Shown here in pieces: positions 31,947 to 40,752 of a DNA stretch of 52,318 nucleotides. The notes beneath the pieces were generated by a model, which did no database searches, was not told where the DNA came from, and worked only from the letters and a program-made list of their open reading frames with translations. The translations under genes and the position numbers were made by a program. Source of the DNA: JAIXRY01 sp964444515 (GTDB taxonomy: Bacteria; Patescibacteriota; Minisyncoccia; Phycocordibacterales; UBA9973); contig CAYUGY010000002.1 in NCBI GenBank assembly GCA_964444515.1, forward strand, positions 1 to 52,318, in the 5' to 3' direction. How positions within the stretch are numbered: position 1 is the first letter of the stretch; every line of letters starts with the position of its first letter.

Positions 31947-33842
31947 ATGTCAAAAATCATCGGAATCGATCTCGGAACAACAAACTCAGCTGTAGCAATT
32001 ATCGAAGCTGGGCAACCAAAAATTATTGAAAATATCGAAGGAGCACGAACAACTCCATCAATTGCAGCGATTGCCAAAAACGGCGACCGTCTCGTTGGTT
32101 TGCTTGCAAAACGCCAAGCGGTAACCAATCCAGAAAATACTGTTTATGGTATCAAACGATTCATGGGGCACAACTTTGATGATCCAGAAGTGCAAGCAGA
32201 CCTTTCAAAAGTATCTTTCAAGATGCAAAAAGGAACTGATGGTGGAGTCGAGGTAAAACTCGGTGAGAAGTATCAACGTCCAGAAGAAATCTCTGCGATG
32301 ATTCTTGCAAAGATCAAAGCTGATGTAGAAGCAAAACTCGGAGAAAAAATCACTGAAGCGATCATTACCGTGCCTGCGTACTTCAACGATGCACAAAGAA
32401 AGGCAACCAAAGACGCTGGAGCAATTGCCGGACTTGATGTGAAGCGTATTATCAACGAACCGACAGCAGCCGCACTTGCATACGGATTTGATAGTAAGAA
32501 AGAAGAAAAGATTGTTGTGTATGACTTCGGAGGTGGAACATTCGACGTGTCTGTACTCGAAGTATCAGGCGATGTCATCGAAGTGAAATCAACCGATGGC
32601 GATGCGCATATGGGCGGACGCAATATCGACTACAAGATTATTTCTTGGATTGCTGATGAATTCAAAAAGCAAAGTGGTATCGATGTCATGAAAGATCCGC
32701 TTGCATTACAACGTCTCGATGAAGCAGCTGAAAAAGCAAAAATCGAACTTTCAACAACTCCAGAAACAGAAATCAATATTCCATTCATCACTTCAACTGC
32801 CGAAGGACCACAACACTTGTTGGTCAAAATGACTCGTGCAACATTGGAATCTCTCGCACAAGAATATATCGACCGTTCTATCGAAATCACCAAGCGCGCA
32901 ATGGAAGCGTCTCCATTCAAAATGAATGAAATCAACGAAATCATTATGGTCGGAGGACAAACACGTATGCCAGCAATCGTTGAAGCCGTGAAGCAATTCT
33001 TCAATGGCAAAGAACCGAACCGTTCTATCAATCCTGATGAAGTTGTAGCGCTCGGTGCTGCGGTGCAAGCCGGTGTATTGCAAGGTGATGTCAAAGACGT
33101 GCTCTTGCTCGATGTGATTCCACTTTCACTCGGCATCGAAACATTGGGAGGTGTTGCGACAAAGTTGGTAGAACGAAACACAACTATTCCAACTTCTCGT
33201 TCACAAGTCTTCTCAACTGCAGCCGATAATCAAACATCTGTAGAAATTCACATTACACAAGGTGAACGACCAATGGCTTCTGACAACAAATCACTCGGAC
33301 GTTTCGTGCTCGAAGGTATTCCACCAGCACCACGCGGTATGCCACAAGTTGAAGTAACTTTTGATGTCGACGCAAACGGTATTCTCAATGTGACAGCAAT
33401 GGAGAAGACCAGTGGCAAAAAACAAACAATCCGTATCGAAGCTTCTTCAGGACTTTCTGATGCAGACATCAAGAAGATGCAAGAAGATGCAGAAAAACAC
33501 GCAGACGAAGATGCAAAGAAAAAAGCATTGGTGGATGAAAAGAACACTGCCGAAATGATGATCTTCTCAGCTGAAAAATCACTCAAAGAATATGGTGACA
33601 AAGTAGATGCGAGTTTGAAAACAAGTGTCGAAGAAAAGATGGCAGCAGTTCGCACAGCAAAAGAGGGAACTGATATCGACGCAATCAAAAAATCTCTTGA
33701 AGCATTGTCAGCTGAAATGTCTAAGATTGGTGAAGCGATGAGTAAAGCAAATGCCGAAGCTCAGTCTGAAAACCCAACCTCAGAACCACAAGCGGAAGAA
33801 GTGAGAGACGCAGAGGTAAACGAAGGAGGAGAAAATAAATAA
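31947..33842 (+). CDS. dnaK: Chaperone DnaK (Hsp70)
   Basis: 631 residues, full length. The nucleotide-binding domain begins IIGIDLGTTNSAVA and includes VPAYFNDAQRKATKDAG, VYDFGGGTFDVS and VGGQTRMPAI. The linker DVLLLDVIPLSLGIE leads to the substrate-binding domain, then a helical lid and an acidic Glu-rich tail. With GrpE (30041) and DnaJ (38832) it forms the Hsp70 cycle. Transcribed after a 60-aa membrane gene from the promoter at 31709; ends at a terminator. Confidence 0.98.
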   Translation: MSKIIGIDLGTTNSAVAIIEAGQPKIIENIEGARTTPSIAAIAKNGDRLVGLLAKRQAVTNPENTVYGIKRFMGHNFDDPEVQADLSKVSFKMQKGTDGGVEVKLGEKYQRPEEISAMILAKIKADVEAKLGEKITEAIITVPAYFNDAQRKATKDAGAIAGLDVKRIINEPTAAALAYGFDSKKEEKIVVYDFGGGTFDVSVLEVSGDVIEVKSTDGDAHMGGRNIDYKIISWIADEFKKQSGIDVMKDPLALQRLDEAAEKAKIELSTTPETEINIPFITSTAEGPQHLLVKMTRATLESLAQEYIDRSIEITKRAMEASPFKMNEINEIIMVGGQTRMPAIVEAVKQFFNGKEPNRSINPDEVVALGAAVQAGVLQGDVKDVLLLDVIPLSLGIETLGGVATKLVERNTTIPTSRSQVFSTAADNQTSVEIHITQGERPMASDNKSLGRFVLEGIPPAPRGMPQVEVTFDVDANGILNVTAMEKTSGKKQTIRIEASSGLSDADIKKMQEDAEKHADEDAKKKALVDEKNTAEMMIFSAEKSLKEYGDKVDASLKTSVEEKMAAVRTAKEGTDIDAIKKSLEALSAEMSKIGEAMSKANAEAQSENPTSEPQAEEVRDAEVNEGGENK

Positions 33843-33850
33843 TCCTAAAT

Positions 33851-33882
33851 AAAAAAACCGTCCCGAAAGGGGTGGTTTTTTT
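33851..33882 (+). terminator. Terminator after dnaK
   Basis: ACCGTCCC (33857-33864) pairs with GGGGTGGT (33869-33876) around GAAA, then Ts. Confidence 0.88.
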
Positions 33883-33884
33883 GT

Positions 33885-33913
33885 TTGACTAATCAATATA
33901 CTTGTTATATACT
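33885..33913 (+). promoter_or_regulatory. Promoter of the gene at 33942
   Basis: TTGACT (33885-33890), a 17-nt spacer and TATACT (33908-33913). Confidence 0.75.
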
Positions 33914-33941
33914 ATAGACGGAATTTCATACATACACAAAA

Positions 33942-35017
33942 ATGAATATAGACAAACAAACATGGCCGAGTGTTCTCGAAAAAGAGCTAGACTTGGCTCG
34001 ACAAGAGGCAATAAACAGCCCAACCTATTCTATTACCCACAAAGGTAAAATATCCGGTATTTATTTTGAATCCACACAAGAAGTTGCAGCAAAACCTTTT
34101 ACAGAAAAAGAACTGCAACAAATGAAAAACGAATCAAAAGTACGTACAATGTTGAACGAAAAAAATCTTAAAGTTGAAGCAATTCTCCCAACTGATTTAT
34201 TCAGGAAGATATTGGAACCACATCAATTTTTTACTTTTAAAAATATTGATGAGAACGGATCAGTTCCTTTTGATGTAAAATCAACAATGGTACTGATATC
34301 AAAAAAAAGCCCCGTAGATAATATATCTATTATAATTGCTATCTGTTTTGCAATCTATTGTTTTTATCTTGGAGGATTCCAATTGATGGATAATACATAT
34401 AACATTTATCTTAGGATCGCAATTGGGGCAATCGTAGGTTTTTTGGGTTTTATTTTTATCGGTTTTGTTGAAATAGCTACATTGTATAAATTAGAGCCAT
34501 TATTCTGGAAAAGAATTATTTCAAAAAATAAAACTCAAATGAAAAAGGCTATGTGGCCTCAAAAAAATGATTCGGATGGAATAAACCAGTTAAAGAACTT
34601 GAACGAAGAAGATGTGAAGGCTTTGGACGGACTGGAAAAATTGATGGTAGACAGAGTAAAGATTATTTTCCCTGAAGCACCTAAAGAAATTATGCAACGA
34701 TTGTTTGACTACAAAAGAAAGATCTTCATCAATGACAATCCTATCTCCGTCNNNNNNNNNNGGCACGCGAACGGCTCCAGAGGTATGGTAAGAATACCGT
34801 TGCCCATGAAAAAGCATTTGATTATCATTTTACAGATGCTCAAATCAAAGCATTTTCAGAAATATGGGACCCAATCATTTGCATTGATTTCCCTGGAAAT
34901 GTTACAGCTATTGTTGGACAGTATGGAGAATTCGATGAAGAAAAAGAATTGGTAGCAAGCATCAAAGCACAATTCAACAATTTCAAAGAAGAGTATTTTA
35001 CAAATAGTAATAATTAA
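33942..35017 (+). CDS. Two-pass membrane protein interrupted by an assembly gap
   Basis: N-terminal soluble part (about 1-125), two membrane helices (about 127-148 and 157-180), then a helical cytoplasmic part. Ten Ns at 34752-34761 shift the frame. Before them the gene reads to FINDNPISV; after them the true frame is frame 2, reading ARERLQRYGKNTVAHEKAFD and ending at 35017 (YFTNSNN). The frame that runs on directly from the Ns is low-complexity and rejected. No shared bases flank the Ns, so some sequence may really be missing. No known family. Confidence 0.65.
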
Positions 35018-35024
35018 TTGAAAA

Positions 35025-35050
35025 AGCCGACTTAACTGTCGGCTTTATTT
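35025..35050 (+). terminator. Terminator
   Basis: AGCCGAC pairs with GTCGGCT around TTAACT (within 35025-35045), followed by T-rich sequence. Confidence 0.85.
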
Positions 35051-35061
35051 TTTGAGTACTA

Positions 35062-35091
35062 TTGACAAAATACTAGATTATATGGTATTAT
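35062..35091 (+). promoter_or_regulatory. Promoter of the 105-aa gene
   Basis: TTGACA (35062-35067), an 18-nt spacer and TATTAT (35086-35091). The leader is about 80 nt with no recognised structure. Confidence 0.7.
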
Positions 35092-35176
35092 ATATATGCA
35101 CTTGAGTTATTCAGTGACGTACAAGAAAGATCGTATGCTTTCAAGTTTTCTCAAAATTTAATATACAAATGTCGTT

Positions 35177-35494
35177 ATGGCAAAAGAAAAATTACCCTTA
35201 GATTCCTTCTCAATTACAGACGGACCTTCAAAATTCGATTTAATGGCAAGTTTATTTGACGGAAAAAGAGTTAAAATAACTTGTGACATACTTCCAAAAT
35301 CAGAGGATTCGATTAAATTCGCACCCAAAATTGAAGTGATATTCCAGAAAATTGGAATGGAAGACGGTTCTCATGAATCATGGATTGGATTAGTAATGTT
35401 TACTGACGAAAACTATGAATCAGAAAGAAGGTCTTTCTATTACAGTAGTAAGGACCGAAAAGGAATAGTGCACGAAAAGGGAAGAGATCAATAG
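35177..35494 (+). CDS. Hypothetical soluble protein, 105 aa
   Basis: No recognised family. A small, probably all-beta protein with a long central strand region (RVKITCDILPKSEDSIKFAP ... IEVIFQKIG) and a charged tail. No membrane segment or signal peptide. Single-gene unit between a promoter and a terminator. Confidence 0.55.
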   Translation: MAKEKLPLDSFSITDGPSKFDLMASLFDGKRVKITCDILPKSEDSIKFAPKIEVIFQKIGMEDGSHESWIGLVMFTDENYESERRSFYYSSKDRKGIVHEKGRDQ

Positions 35495-35504
35495 GAAATA
35501 TTCC

Positions 35505-35536
35505 ACAGGGAACCACTAAGGGTTCCCTGTTTTTTA
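35505..35536 (+). terminator. Terminator
   Basis: ACAGGGAACC (35505-35514) pairs with GGTTCCCTGT (35521-35530), then six Ts. Confidence 0.95.
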
Positions 35537-35537
35537 T

Positions 35538-35565
35538 TTGACAATTATATACCCTATGTTAATCT
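35538..35565 (+). promoter_or_regulatory. Promoter of the 138-aa gene
   Basis: TTGACA (35538-35543) and TAATCT (35560-35565) with a 16-nt spacer, directly after the terminator. Confidence 0.55.
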
Positions 35566-35590
35566 TACAGCGGATTTAATACAATGATCA

Positions 35591-36007
35591 ATGAAAAAAT
35601 ATAATCACGGAATAGGTGTTATTGGGCTCATCTCCTTCGGTTTAGGTATGTTAGAACCTGGTTTACTTTGGATAATAGTCGGGATATCTCTGATTATTAT
35701 CTGGGCTTATTTATTTTTTAGAAAACCCAAACCTGTTATTTTTTCTTCTGAAGACAGCAGTCATGATGAGAATAACACCACTACTCCATTATCAGCCAAG
35801 GATGAAGAGTTTATCCAGTTTATGCACGAGATGGCTAAAGAGTCTAAGATTCCTAATGAATTTAAAGATGCTAAAGCTTTTTTCATGACTAATTTTCAGA
35901 ATATGGTTTTTCGTTATATTACTGATAAAAAGAAATCAGCATTTATGGCAAACAATATTCCCAAGACAATTGAAAGAGCAACATTAACTTATATAAACAA
36001 GAGTTAA
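35591..36007 (+). CDS. Two-pass membrane protein with helical tail
   Basis: 138 residues: a GIGVIGLISFGLGMLEPGLL hydrophobic segment, a second one (LWIIVGISLIIIWAYLFF), then a soluble, mostly helical part of about 85 residues rich in Lys and Glu. The two-helix start resembles small superinfection or SHOCT-like membrane proteins but no motif confirms it. Own promoter and terminator. Confidence 0.55.
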   Translation: MKKYNHGIGVIGLISFGLGMLEPGLLWIIVGISLIIIWAYLFFRKPKPVIFSSEDSSHDENNTTTPLSAKDEEFIQFMHEMAKESKIPNEFKDAKAFFMTNFQNMVFRYITDKKKSAFMANNIPKTIERATLTYINKS

Positions 36008-36012
36008 GAAAA

Positions 36013-36044
36013 AAAACCGACAATTATGTCGGTTTTATTTTTTT
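36013..36044. terminator. Bidirectional terminator
   Basis: AAAACCGAC (36013-36021) pairs with GTCGGTTTT (36028-36036), between convergent genes. Confidence 0.9.
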
Positions 36045-36631
36045 TAACTACCTCGAATAAACTTCTCCCATAACGGCAACCAATCTTCTCGATACACAGC
36101 AAGGAATATTTCATCCCAGTACTGACCTTTCTGAAAGATCTGTTTTGGAAATGTGGCTTCTACTTTGTAACCACACTTCTTACTGTAATCAGTACTACGA
36201 GTATTTGTTGCAATTACTGCAGATTGAATTTTGCGAAGATTGAGCGTATTGAACGCATAATCAAGCAAAAGCATTTTTGCTTCAACCCCGAGACCATTGT
36301 TTCGGAATTCTTTTCCGAGCCAAGCTCCAGTAATCGAAGTTCCGTGAATGTAACTAATTTTGTTCAAACTCATTACACCAATCAACTGTCCTGTTTCCTT
36401 GAGAAAAATTCCCAAAATTACATCTTGATTGTTTTTCGGACCATACAGCCTACCAACCCATTCCACTTCATTCTTTTCTGAAATAGGGAAGTTGTTGGAA
36501 AGCAGATAATCTCGCATTTCCGATTCATTCATTTCTTGTGCAAGAAATGGGGCATGAGATTCATCCAAGAGTCCCAAATAGACACGGCTTTTAAATTGTT
36601 CGCCGTTGTAGTCGATAAAAATGTTTTTCAT
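36044..36631 (-). CDS. GNAT N-acetyltransferase (RimJ/RimL-like)
   Basis: 195 residues. The acetyl-CoA site is in motif A, ITGAWLGKEFRNNGLGVEAK, followed by LLLDYAFNTLNLRKIQSAVI and the N-rich turn ATNTRSTDYSKKCGYK typical of the RimL branch. Likely acetylates a protein N-terminus or small amine; substrate unknown. It follows the ABC transporter gene by 51 nt on the same strand, and could modify the transporter's cargo or be unrelated. Confidence 0.85.
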   Translation of the reverse strand: MKNIFIDYNGEQFKSRVYLGLLDESHAPFLAQEMNESEMRDYLLSNNFPISEKNEVEWVGRLYGPKNNQDVILGIFLKETGQLIGVMSLNKISYIHGTSITGAWLGKEFRNNGLGVEAKMLLLDYAFNTLNLRKIQSAVIATNTRSTDYSKKCGYKVEATFPKQIFQKGQYWDEIFLAVYREDWLPLWEKFIRGS

Positions 36632-36682
36632 TTTTTTTGTAATTATTTAATTGTTTAAAGAACGGTATTTAAAATCATAAAA

Positions 36683-38557
36683 TCAAAGTTGTCCGACAAC
36701 TCTTTTATCAACAAACTGAATGTCCTTATGTTCTGCATTCGGATTCGTTTGTAATTCCCACATATGAGCATAATACTCTGAGATTTTTAACAACTCTTCG
36801 TGTTGAGCAGATAATACAATATCACCGTCTTTCATCAAAACAACTTCATCAAGTACTGCCACCGTCGATAGACGATGAGCAATAACAATGAGTGTTTTTC
36901 CGTGGAAATGGGTTTTGATTGATTCTTGAATTGATCGTTCAGTTCCAGCATCAAGTGCAGAAGTTGGTTCATCCATGATAACTATTGGTGCATCTTTCAA
37001 AATTGCACACGCAATAGCGATACGTTGAGCTTCGCCACCTGAGAGTTTGATTCCTCGTTCTCCAACATACGTATCTAATGCATCAGGAAATTTCTCCCAG
37101 ACAAAATCACATGAAGCTTTTCGCAAAGCTTCAATAATTTGTTCATCACTAGCATTTGGAGATCCTAATAAAAGAATTTCTCGAAGTGTTCGATTGGGGA
37201 AATGTGGACTCTGTGGTACATAGGCAATGAGAGAACGCAATTTGGTTTTCGTCATTGATTCTATCGGAATACCTCCAATTTTGATTTGTCCTGATGTTGG
37301 TTCATACAAACGCAACAACAGTTTTATCAAAGAAGTTTTGCCGGCACCAGATTTTCCTACAATTCCATAACGCCTACCTTGTTCAAATGAAAAAGGTTCA
37401 CGAAATCCTATAGTGTGCCTGATTGGCCAACTATTTGATTTGACTGATTCAGGATAAGCAAAAGAAAGACTACGAGTCAAAACAATTCTATTAGAATCGA
37501 GCTCAACCGAATCATCTTCAAGATGAAAAAATTCTGTTTCTTCTTCATCCAGCATTTCTGTCATCTCATACGCACTAGCAAATGCAGTTCGTGTACGAAT
37601 CAAACTTTGTCCAACATTCCACATATACATTGCAAGTGATGCGATATATACCTGGACCATAACAGCTGTACCAATCGTGACTTCTCCAGAAATTACTTTG
37701 CCGATAACTAAGTACATAGCAAAAATTTCAAGAAAAAGCATAAAGACACCTTGTCCCGCCCATTGCAGATTACCAAAGAACCATGCTCTCAAACGCAACC
37801 GTTGTTCTTCTTTTGTTGTCTCAGAAAATTTTTCAACTTCTCGAGAAACAGCCGTAAACACGCGAAGTGTTAGCACTGAAAGAAGAATGTCGCTGATATG
37901 AGCTGTCGTTGCTGAATCAGCAGTCGAACTAGCCAAATCACGCTGCATCCTAATTCGAGACATGTACATCGTAAACGTCACAAAAATAGAAACCCATAGA
38001 ACGAAGAGTAGTGATAAACTTGGCATAATAATTGCCGTGTAGATTACCAAATACAATACGAAAATGGCTGATTTCACAATTGAGAAAACAAGTTGATCAA
38101 TAACTTCTTCCGAGACACTCGCAAAACGTCTTGTTTTTGCTACCAGTCCACCGGATGAATGAGTTGAGAAAAAATGTGTACTTTTTCCAAGTAATCCTCT
38201 AATCGCATAATCTTTCAATTGTTTGATAATTCGTGCTTCAGAAATGGTTAGTGCGTATTCTCCAACACGACTGAAAATCCATCCCAATACAGCGAGCCAA
38301 ATAATGTAGTTAAATGCGGGCCACGGGTTAGCATGGTTTGCAAGTGCGTCAAATGCATTCTTCCACTGTGTGGGTTTCAACATCAAATCGACAAATGCCG
38401 ATAGTGAGTAGAATAAGAATGTAGCAGTGATACCTAGTTTGTTTTTTGCAAACGTCGGTTTCCAGTGTCGCCATACATTGGCCACAACATTGGATTTTTT
38501 GATTTTTGTCATATGATTTTTGTTATTTAATTTTAAAAAGAACGATTTGCCAAACAA
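36683..38557 (-). CDS. ABC exporter, fused membrane and ATPase domains
   Basis: 624 codons from 38557; the ATG at 38512 (MTKIKKSNVV) is the likelier start, since the longer form overlaps a terminator hairpin just upstream. Six membrane helices over about 25-330. The nucleotide-binding domain has Walker A GKSGAGKTS, Q-loop AYVPQSP, signature LSGGEAQR, Walker B IVIMDEPTSALD and the H-loop AHRLST. A half-transporter that would dimerise, of the MsbA/LmrA type. No peptidase C39 domain. Cargo could be a drug, lipid or peptide; a 37-codon gene lies just upstream. Confidence 0.9.
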   Translation of the reverse strand: MFGKSFFLKLNNKNHMTKIKKSNVVANVWRHWKPTFAKNKLGITATFLFYSLSAFVDLMLKPTQWKNAFDALANHANPWPAFNYIIWLAVLGWIFSRVGEYALTISEARIIKQLKDYAIRGLLGKSTHFFSTHSSGGLVAKTRRFASVSEEVIDQLVFSIVKSAIFVLYLVIYTAIIMPSLSLLFVLWVSIFVTFTMYMSRIRMQRDLASSTADSATTAHISDILLSVLTLRVFTAVSREVEKFSETTKEEQRLRLRAWFFGNLQWAGQGVFMLFLEIFAMYLVIGKVISGEVTIGTAVMVQVYIASLAMYMWNVGQSLIRTRTAFASAYEMTEMLDEEETEFFHLEDDSVELDSNRIVLTRSLSFAYPESVKSNSWPIRHTIGFREPFSFEQGRRYGIVGKSGAGKTSLIKLLLRLYEPTSGQIKIGGIPIESMTKTKLRSLIAYVPQSPHFPNRTLREILLLGSPNASDEQIIEALRKASCDFVWEKFPDALDTYVGERGIKLSGGEAQRIAIACAILKDAPIVIMDEPTSALDAGTERSIQESIKTHFHGKTLIVIAHRLSTVAVLDEVVLMKDGDIVLSAQHEELLKISEYYAHMWELQTNPNAEHKDIQFVDKRVVGQL

Positions 38558-38561
38558 AAAA

Positions 38562-38586
38562 CCTCAGCTTCTGTTAGGCTGAGGTT
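38562..38586 (-). terminator. Terminator of the 37-codon gene
   Basis: AACCTCAGC and GCTGAGGTT pair (minus strand) and a T tract follows toward the ABC gene. The other side has no T tract, so it acts on minus-strand transcripts. It may act as an attenuator for the ABC gene. Confidence 0.75.
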
Positions 38587-38613
38587 TCTCAAGAGAATTC
38601 TATAATCAATCGA

Positions 38614-38727
38614 TTAAGAAATCGTAAGCCTAACACAAACAGAAAGTTCCGCACCGTAGCCGGCGACAGAGAAATTTGACACATATTCGTGCCAGATCAT
38701 ATTTGTTTTGTTTGTATTATTAGTCAT
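38614..38727 (-). CDS. 37-residue small protein
   Basis: MTNNTNKTNMIWHEYVSNFS then VAGYGAELSVCVRLTIS. Polar Asn/Thr-rich start, aromatic middle, and a small-residue/hydrophobic end with one Cys. A strong promoter (TTGACA-17-TACTAT) ends 8 nt before the ATG and a terminator follows about 30 nt after the stop, so this is an independent transcript of about 170 nt. It lies upstream of the ABC exporter in the same direction. A peptide or a small RNA is possible. No known leader or bacteriocin motif. Confidence 0.5.
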   Translation of the reverse strand: MTNNTNKTNMIWHEYVSNFSVAGYGAELSVCVRLTIS

Positions 38728-38735
38728 AATGGAAG

Positions 38736-38764
38736 ATAGTATCACTATATAAAGATATTGTCAA
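38736..38764 (-). promoter_or_regulatory. Promoter of the 37-codon gene
   Basis: On the minus strand TTGACA (38764-38759), a 17-nt spacer and TACTAT (38741-38736). Confidence 0.75.
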
Positions 38765-38813
38765 ATAAACAAACTTATAACACTCAAATGTACTGGAAAA
38801 TACAAGGGTTTTT

Positions 38814-38822
38814 TGCTATAAT
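38814..38822 (+). promoter_or_regulatory. Extended -10 of dnaJ
   Basis: TGcTATAAT with nine bases to the ATG at 38832. No -35 consensus. Confidence 0.65.
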
Positions 38823-38831
38823 TGCCTCACT

Positions 38832-39920
38832 ATGAAGAAAGATTATTATGAAACCTTAGGGGTATCAAAAAGTGCCTCAAAAGACGAAATAAAAAAAGCT
38901 TTCCACAAGCTCGCAATGAAGCACCACCCCGACAAGAACAAGGGTGACGATACAGAATTCAAGAAGATCAACGAAGCCTACCAAACACTCTCAGATGACA
39001 GTAAACGTACTCAGTACGACCAATTTGGCCATGCAGGTGCAAATATGGGAGGCAATCCATATGGTGGACAACAAGGAGGTTTCGGTGGTTTTGATTTTTC
39101 TGGTTTCCAAAACGGAGGTGGTGTGGAATTTGATATGGGAGACATCGGCGATATCTTCGGTGAATTTTTTGGTGGTGGACGTGGACGTACACAAGCTCGT
39201 CGCGGGAGTGATATGCAAACCGAACTACACCTTTCATTCGAAGAAGCAGTCTTTGGTGTGACACGTACTATCGGTATCGAAAAGAAATCTGTTTGTGAAG
39301 ACTGTGATGGTTCTGGTGCAAAAAAAGGAACAAAACAAAAAACTTGTACCGTTTGTAATGGAAATGGACGTATCACAGAAATCAAACGTTCAATTCTCGG
39401 ATCATTCCAAACACAAAGAGAGTGTGACACATGTTATGGTTCTGGAAAAATCCCTGAAGAAAAATGTCACACATGTAAAGGCGCAGGAATTATTCGCAAA
39501 CAACAAAAAATCGATGTCGGCATTCCTGCTGGAATTGAAAATGGACAAGTGGTGCGCATGCAAGGTATGGGTGAAGCAATTTCTCACGGCACAACTGGTG
39601 ACTTATATATTCGTATCACTGTTGCTCCGCACAAAACATGGAAACGTGAAGGAATGAATTTGACCGATGATTTGGAAATCAAATTGACCGAAAGTCTGCT
39701 TGGTGGCGAACGCAAAATTCACACGCTCGACGGGGAAGTGAACATCAAAATTCCTGAAGGAATTACACACGGCGAACTACTCCGCATCAAAGGTAAAGGT
39801 GTACCAAACAGCCGCGGTATCCGTGGTGATATTCTCCTTCGTATCAAAATCAACATTCCACACAAACTTTCTCGCAAAGCAAAAGAACTAGTGGAAGAAT
39901 TGAAAGAAGAGGGAATCTAA
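38832..39920 (+). CDS. dnaJ: Co-chaperone DnaJ (Hsp40)
   Basis: 362 residues, full type I architecture: J domain with the HPD motif (KHHPDKNKG), Gly/Phe-rich linker (about 75-115), the zinc domain with four CxxCxGxG repeats (CEDCDGSG, CTVCNGNG, CDTCYGSG, CHTCKGAG), and the C-terminal substrate domains. It stimulates DnaK ATPase and delivers clients. A fragment of its 3' end recurs at 46692-46738. Followed 12 nt later by an AstE-like gene. Confidence 0.98.
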   Translation: MKKDYYETLGVSKSASKDEIKKAFHKLAMKHHPDKNKGDDTEFKKINEAYQTLSDDSKRTQYDQFGHAGANMGGNPYGGQQGGFGGFDFSGFQNGGGVEFDMGDIGDIFGEFFGGGRGRTQARRGSDMQTELHLSFEEAVFGVTRTIGIEKKSVCEDCDGSGAKKGTKQKTCTVCNGNGRITEIKRSILGSFQTQRECDTCYGSGKIPEEKCHTCKGAGIIRKQQKIDVGIPAGIENGQVVRMQGMGEAISHGTTGDLYIRITVAPHKTWKREGMNLTDDLEIKLTESLLGGERKIHTLDGEVNIKIPEGITHGELLRIKGKGVPNSRGIRGDILLRIKINIPHKLSRKAKELVEELKEEGI

Positions 39921-39932
39921 AATCTATTTATC

Positions 39933-40679
39933 ATGAAAAAGAAAGCATTAGTTATTGTTTGTACTCACGGCAATGAACAGATTGGATTCGAAGCATTCGA
40001 ATCTCTTTCTCAAAAAGAACAGTACGATCTAATGATTGGGAATCCAAGAGCATTAAAAAAGAATGTTCGTTTTACTGATATTGATCAAAATAGAGTTGGT
40101 CCAGGAAATCCAAAAAGCGCCTTATACGAAGAACGCCAAGTATTCAAGGTGCTTGAAAAAGCAAAGAAATACAAATATGTGCTCGATATTCATGGTACAG
40201 TTGCGAACTCTGGTATATTTACTATTTTGGCAAGTAAGGTAAAAAATGTACTCCATTTCGCACTACAGTTACCGATTGAAAAAATAGTGTTATGGGAAAA
40301 TTACACAAGCAATAACGGACCTGTTGTGAAATTTGTTGAACGAGGAGTTGGAATTGAGGTTGGACCAAAACATACTAAAAAATCAAAACAGTTATTGGCT
40401 TCTGCATTAAAAGAAATTCACAAAAAAGTACCTTCGTACAAAGACGAATTATCCAAAAAAGAAATTTCTGAACTAACAAAATCAAAAGAATTTTTCTCTG
40501 TTTATGGATCCTTGCCGAAAGAAGAGATAAAAAATCATCAAAATAAAATGAAAGATTTTGTCTTGTATAAAAATGGTAAAGAAAGTTTTTATCCAGTTAT
40601 GCCCGGGGAATACGGTGGGGAGGTTTTTTATAAATCAAAGAAAATCTCAAGAAAAGAAATAGTGGATTTGTTGTTATAA
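39933..40679 (+). CDS. AstE/aspartoacylase-like metallohydrolase (first paralog)
   Basis: 248 residues. The M14-type zinc site is THGNEQIG (H12, E15) with the later His in VLDIHGTVANSG. The family removes acyl groups from amino acids such as N-succinylglutamate or N-acetylaspartate. A C-terminal beta tail (YPVMPGEYGGEVFYKSKKIS) resembles the cap of aspartoacylases. Directly after dnaJ (12 nt). A second, distinct copy begins at 40753. No arginine-catabolism genes are nearby, so the substrate is unknown. Confidence 0.75.
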   Translation: MKKKALVIVCTHGNEQIGFEAFESLSQKEQYDLMIGNPRALKKNVRFTDIDQNRVGPGNPKSALYEERQVFKVLEKAKKYKYVLDIHGTVANSGIFTILASKVKNVLHFALQLPIEKIVLWENYTSNNGPVVKFVERGVGIEVGPKHTKKSKQLLASALKEIHKKVPSYKDELSKKEISELTKSKEFFSVYGSLPKEEIKNHQNKMKDFVLYKNGKESFYPVMPGEYGGEVFYKSKKISRKEIVDLLL

Positions 40680-40680
40680 A

Positions 40681-40707
40681 AACCCCGTATTATTATACGG
40701 GATTTTA
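40681..40707 (+). terminator. Terminator between the two AstE-like genes
   Basis: CCCGTAT (40684-40690) pairs with ATACGGG (40695-40701), then T-rich sequence. Confidence 0.85.
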
Positions 40708-40752
40708 CTTGTTTATAAATCTAAATAAAAATAGTATAGTATTGTTATTACT

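Noticed and set aside
35096..35161. 21-codon leader frame before the 105-aa gene
   Set aside because: Its ATG coincides with the predicted transcript start and it has no codon or motif support.
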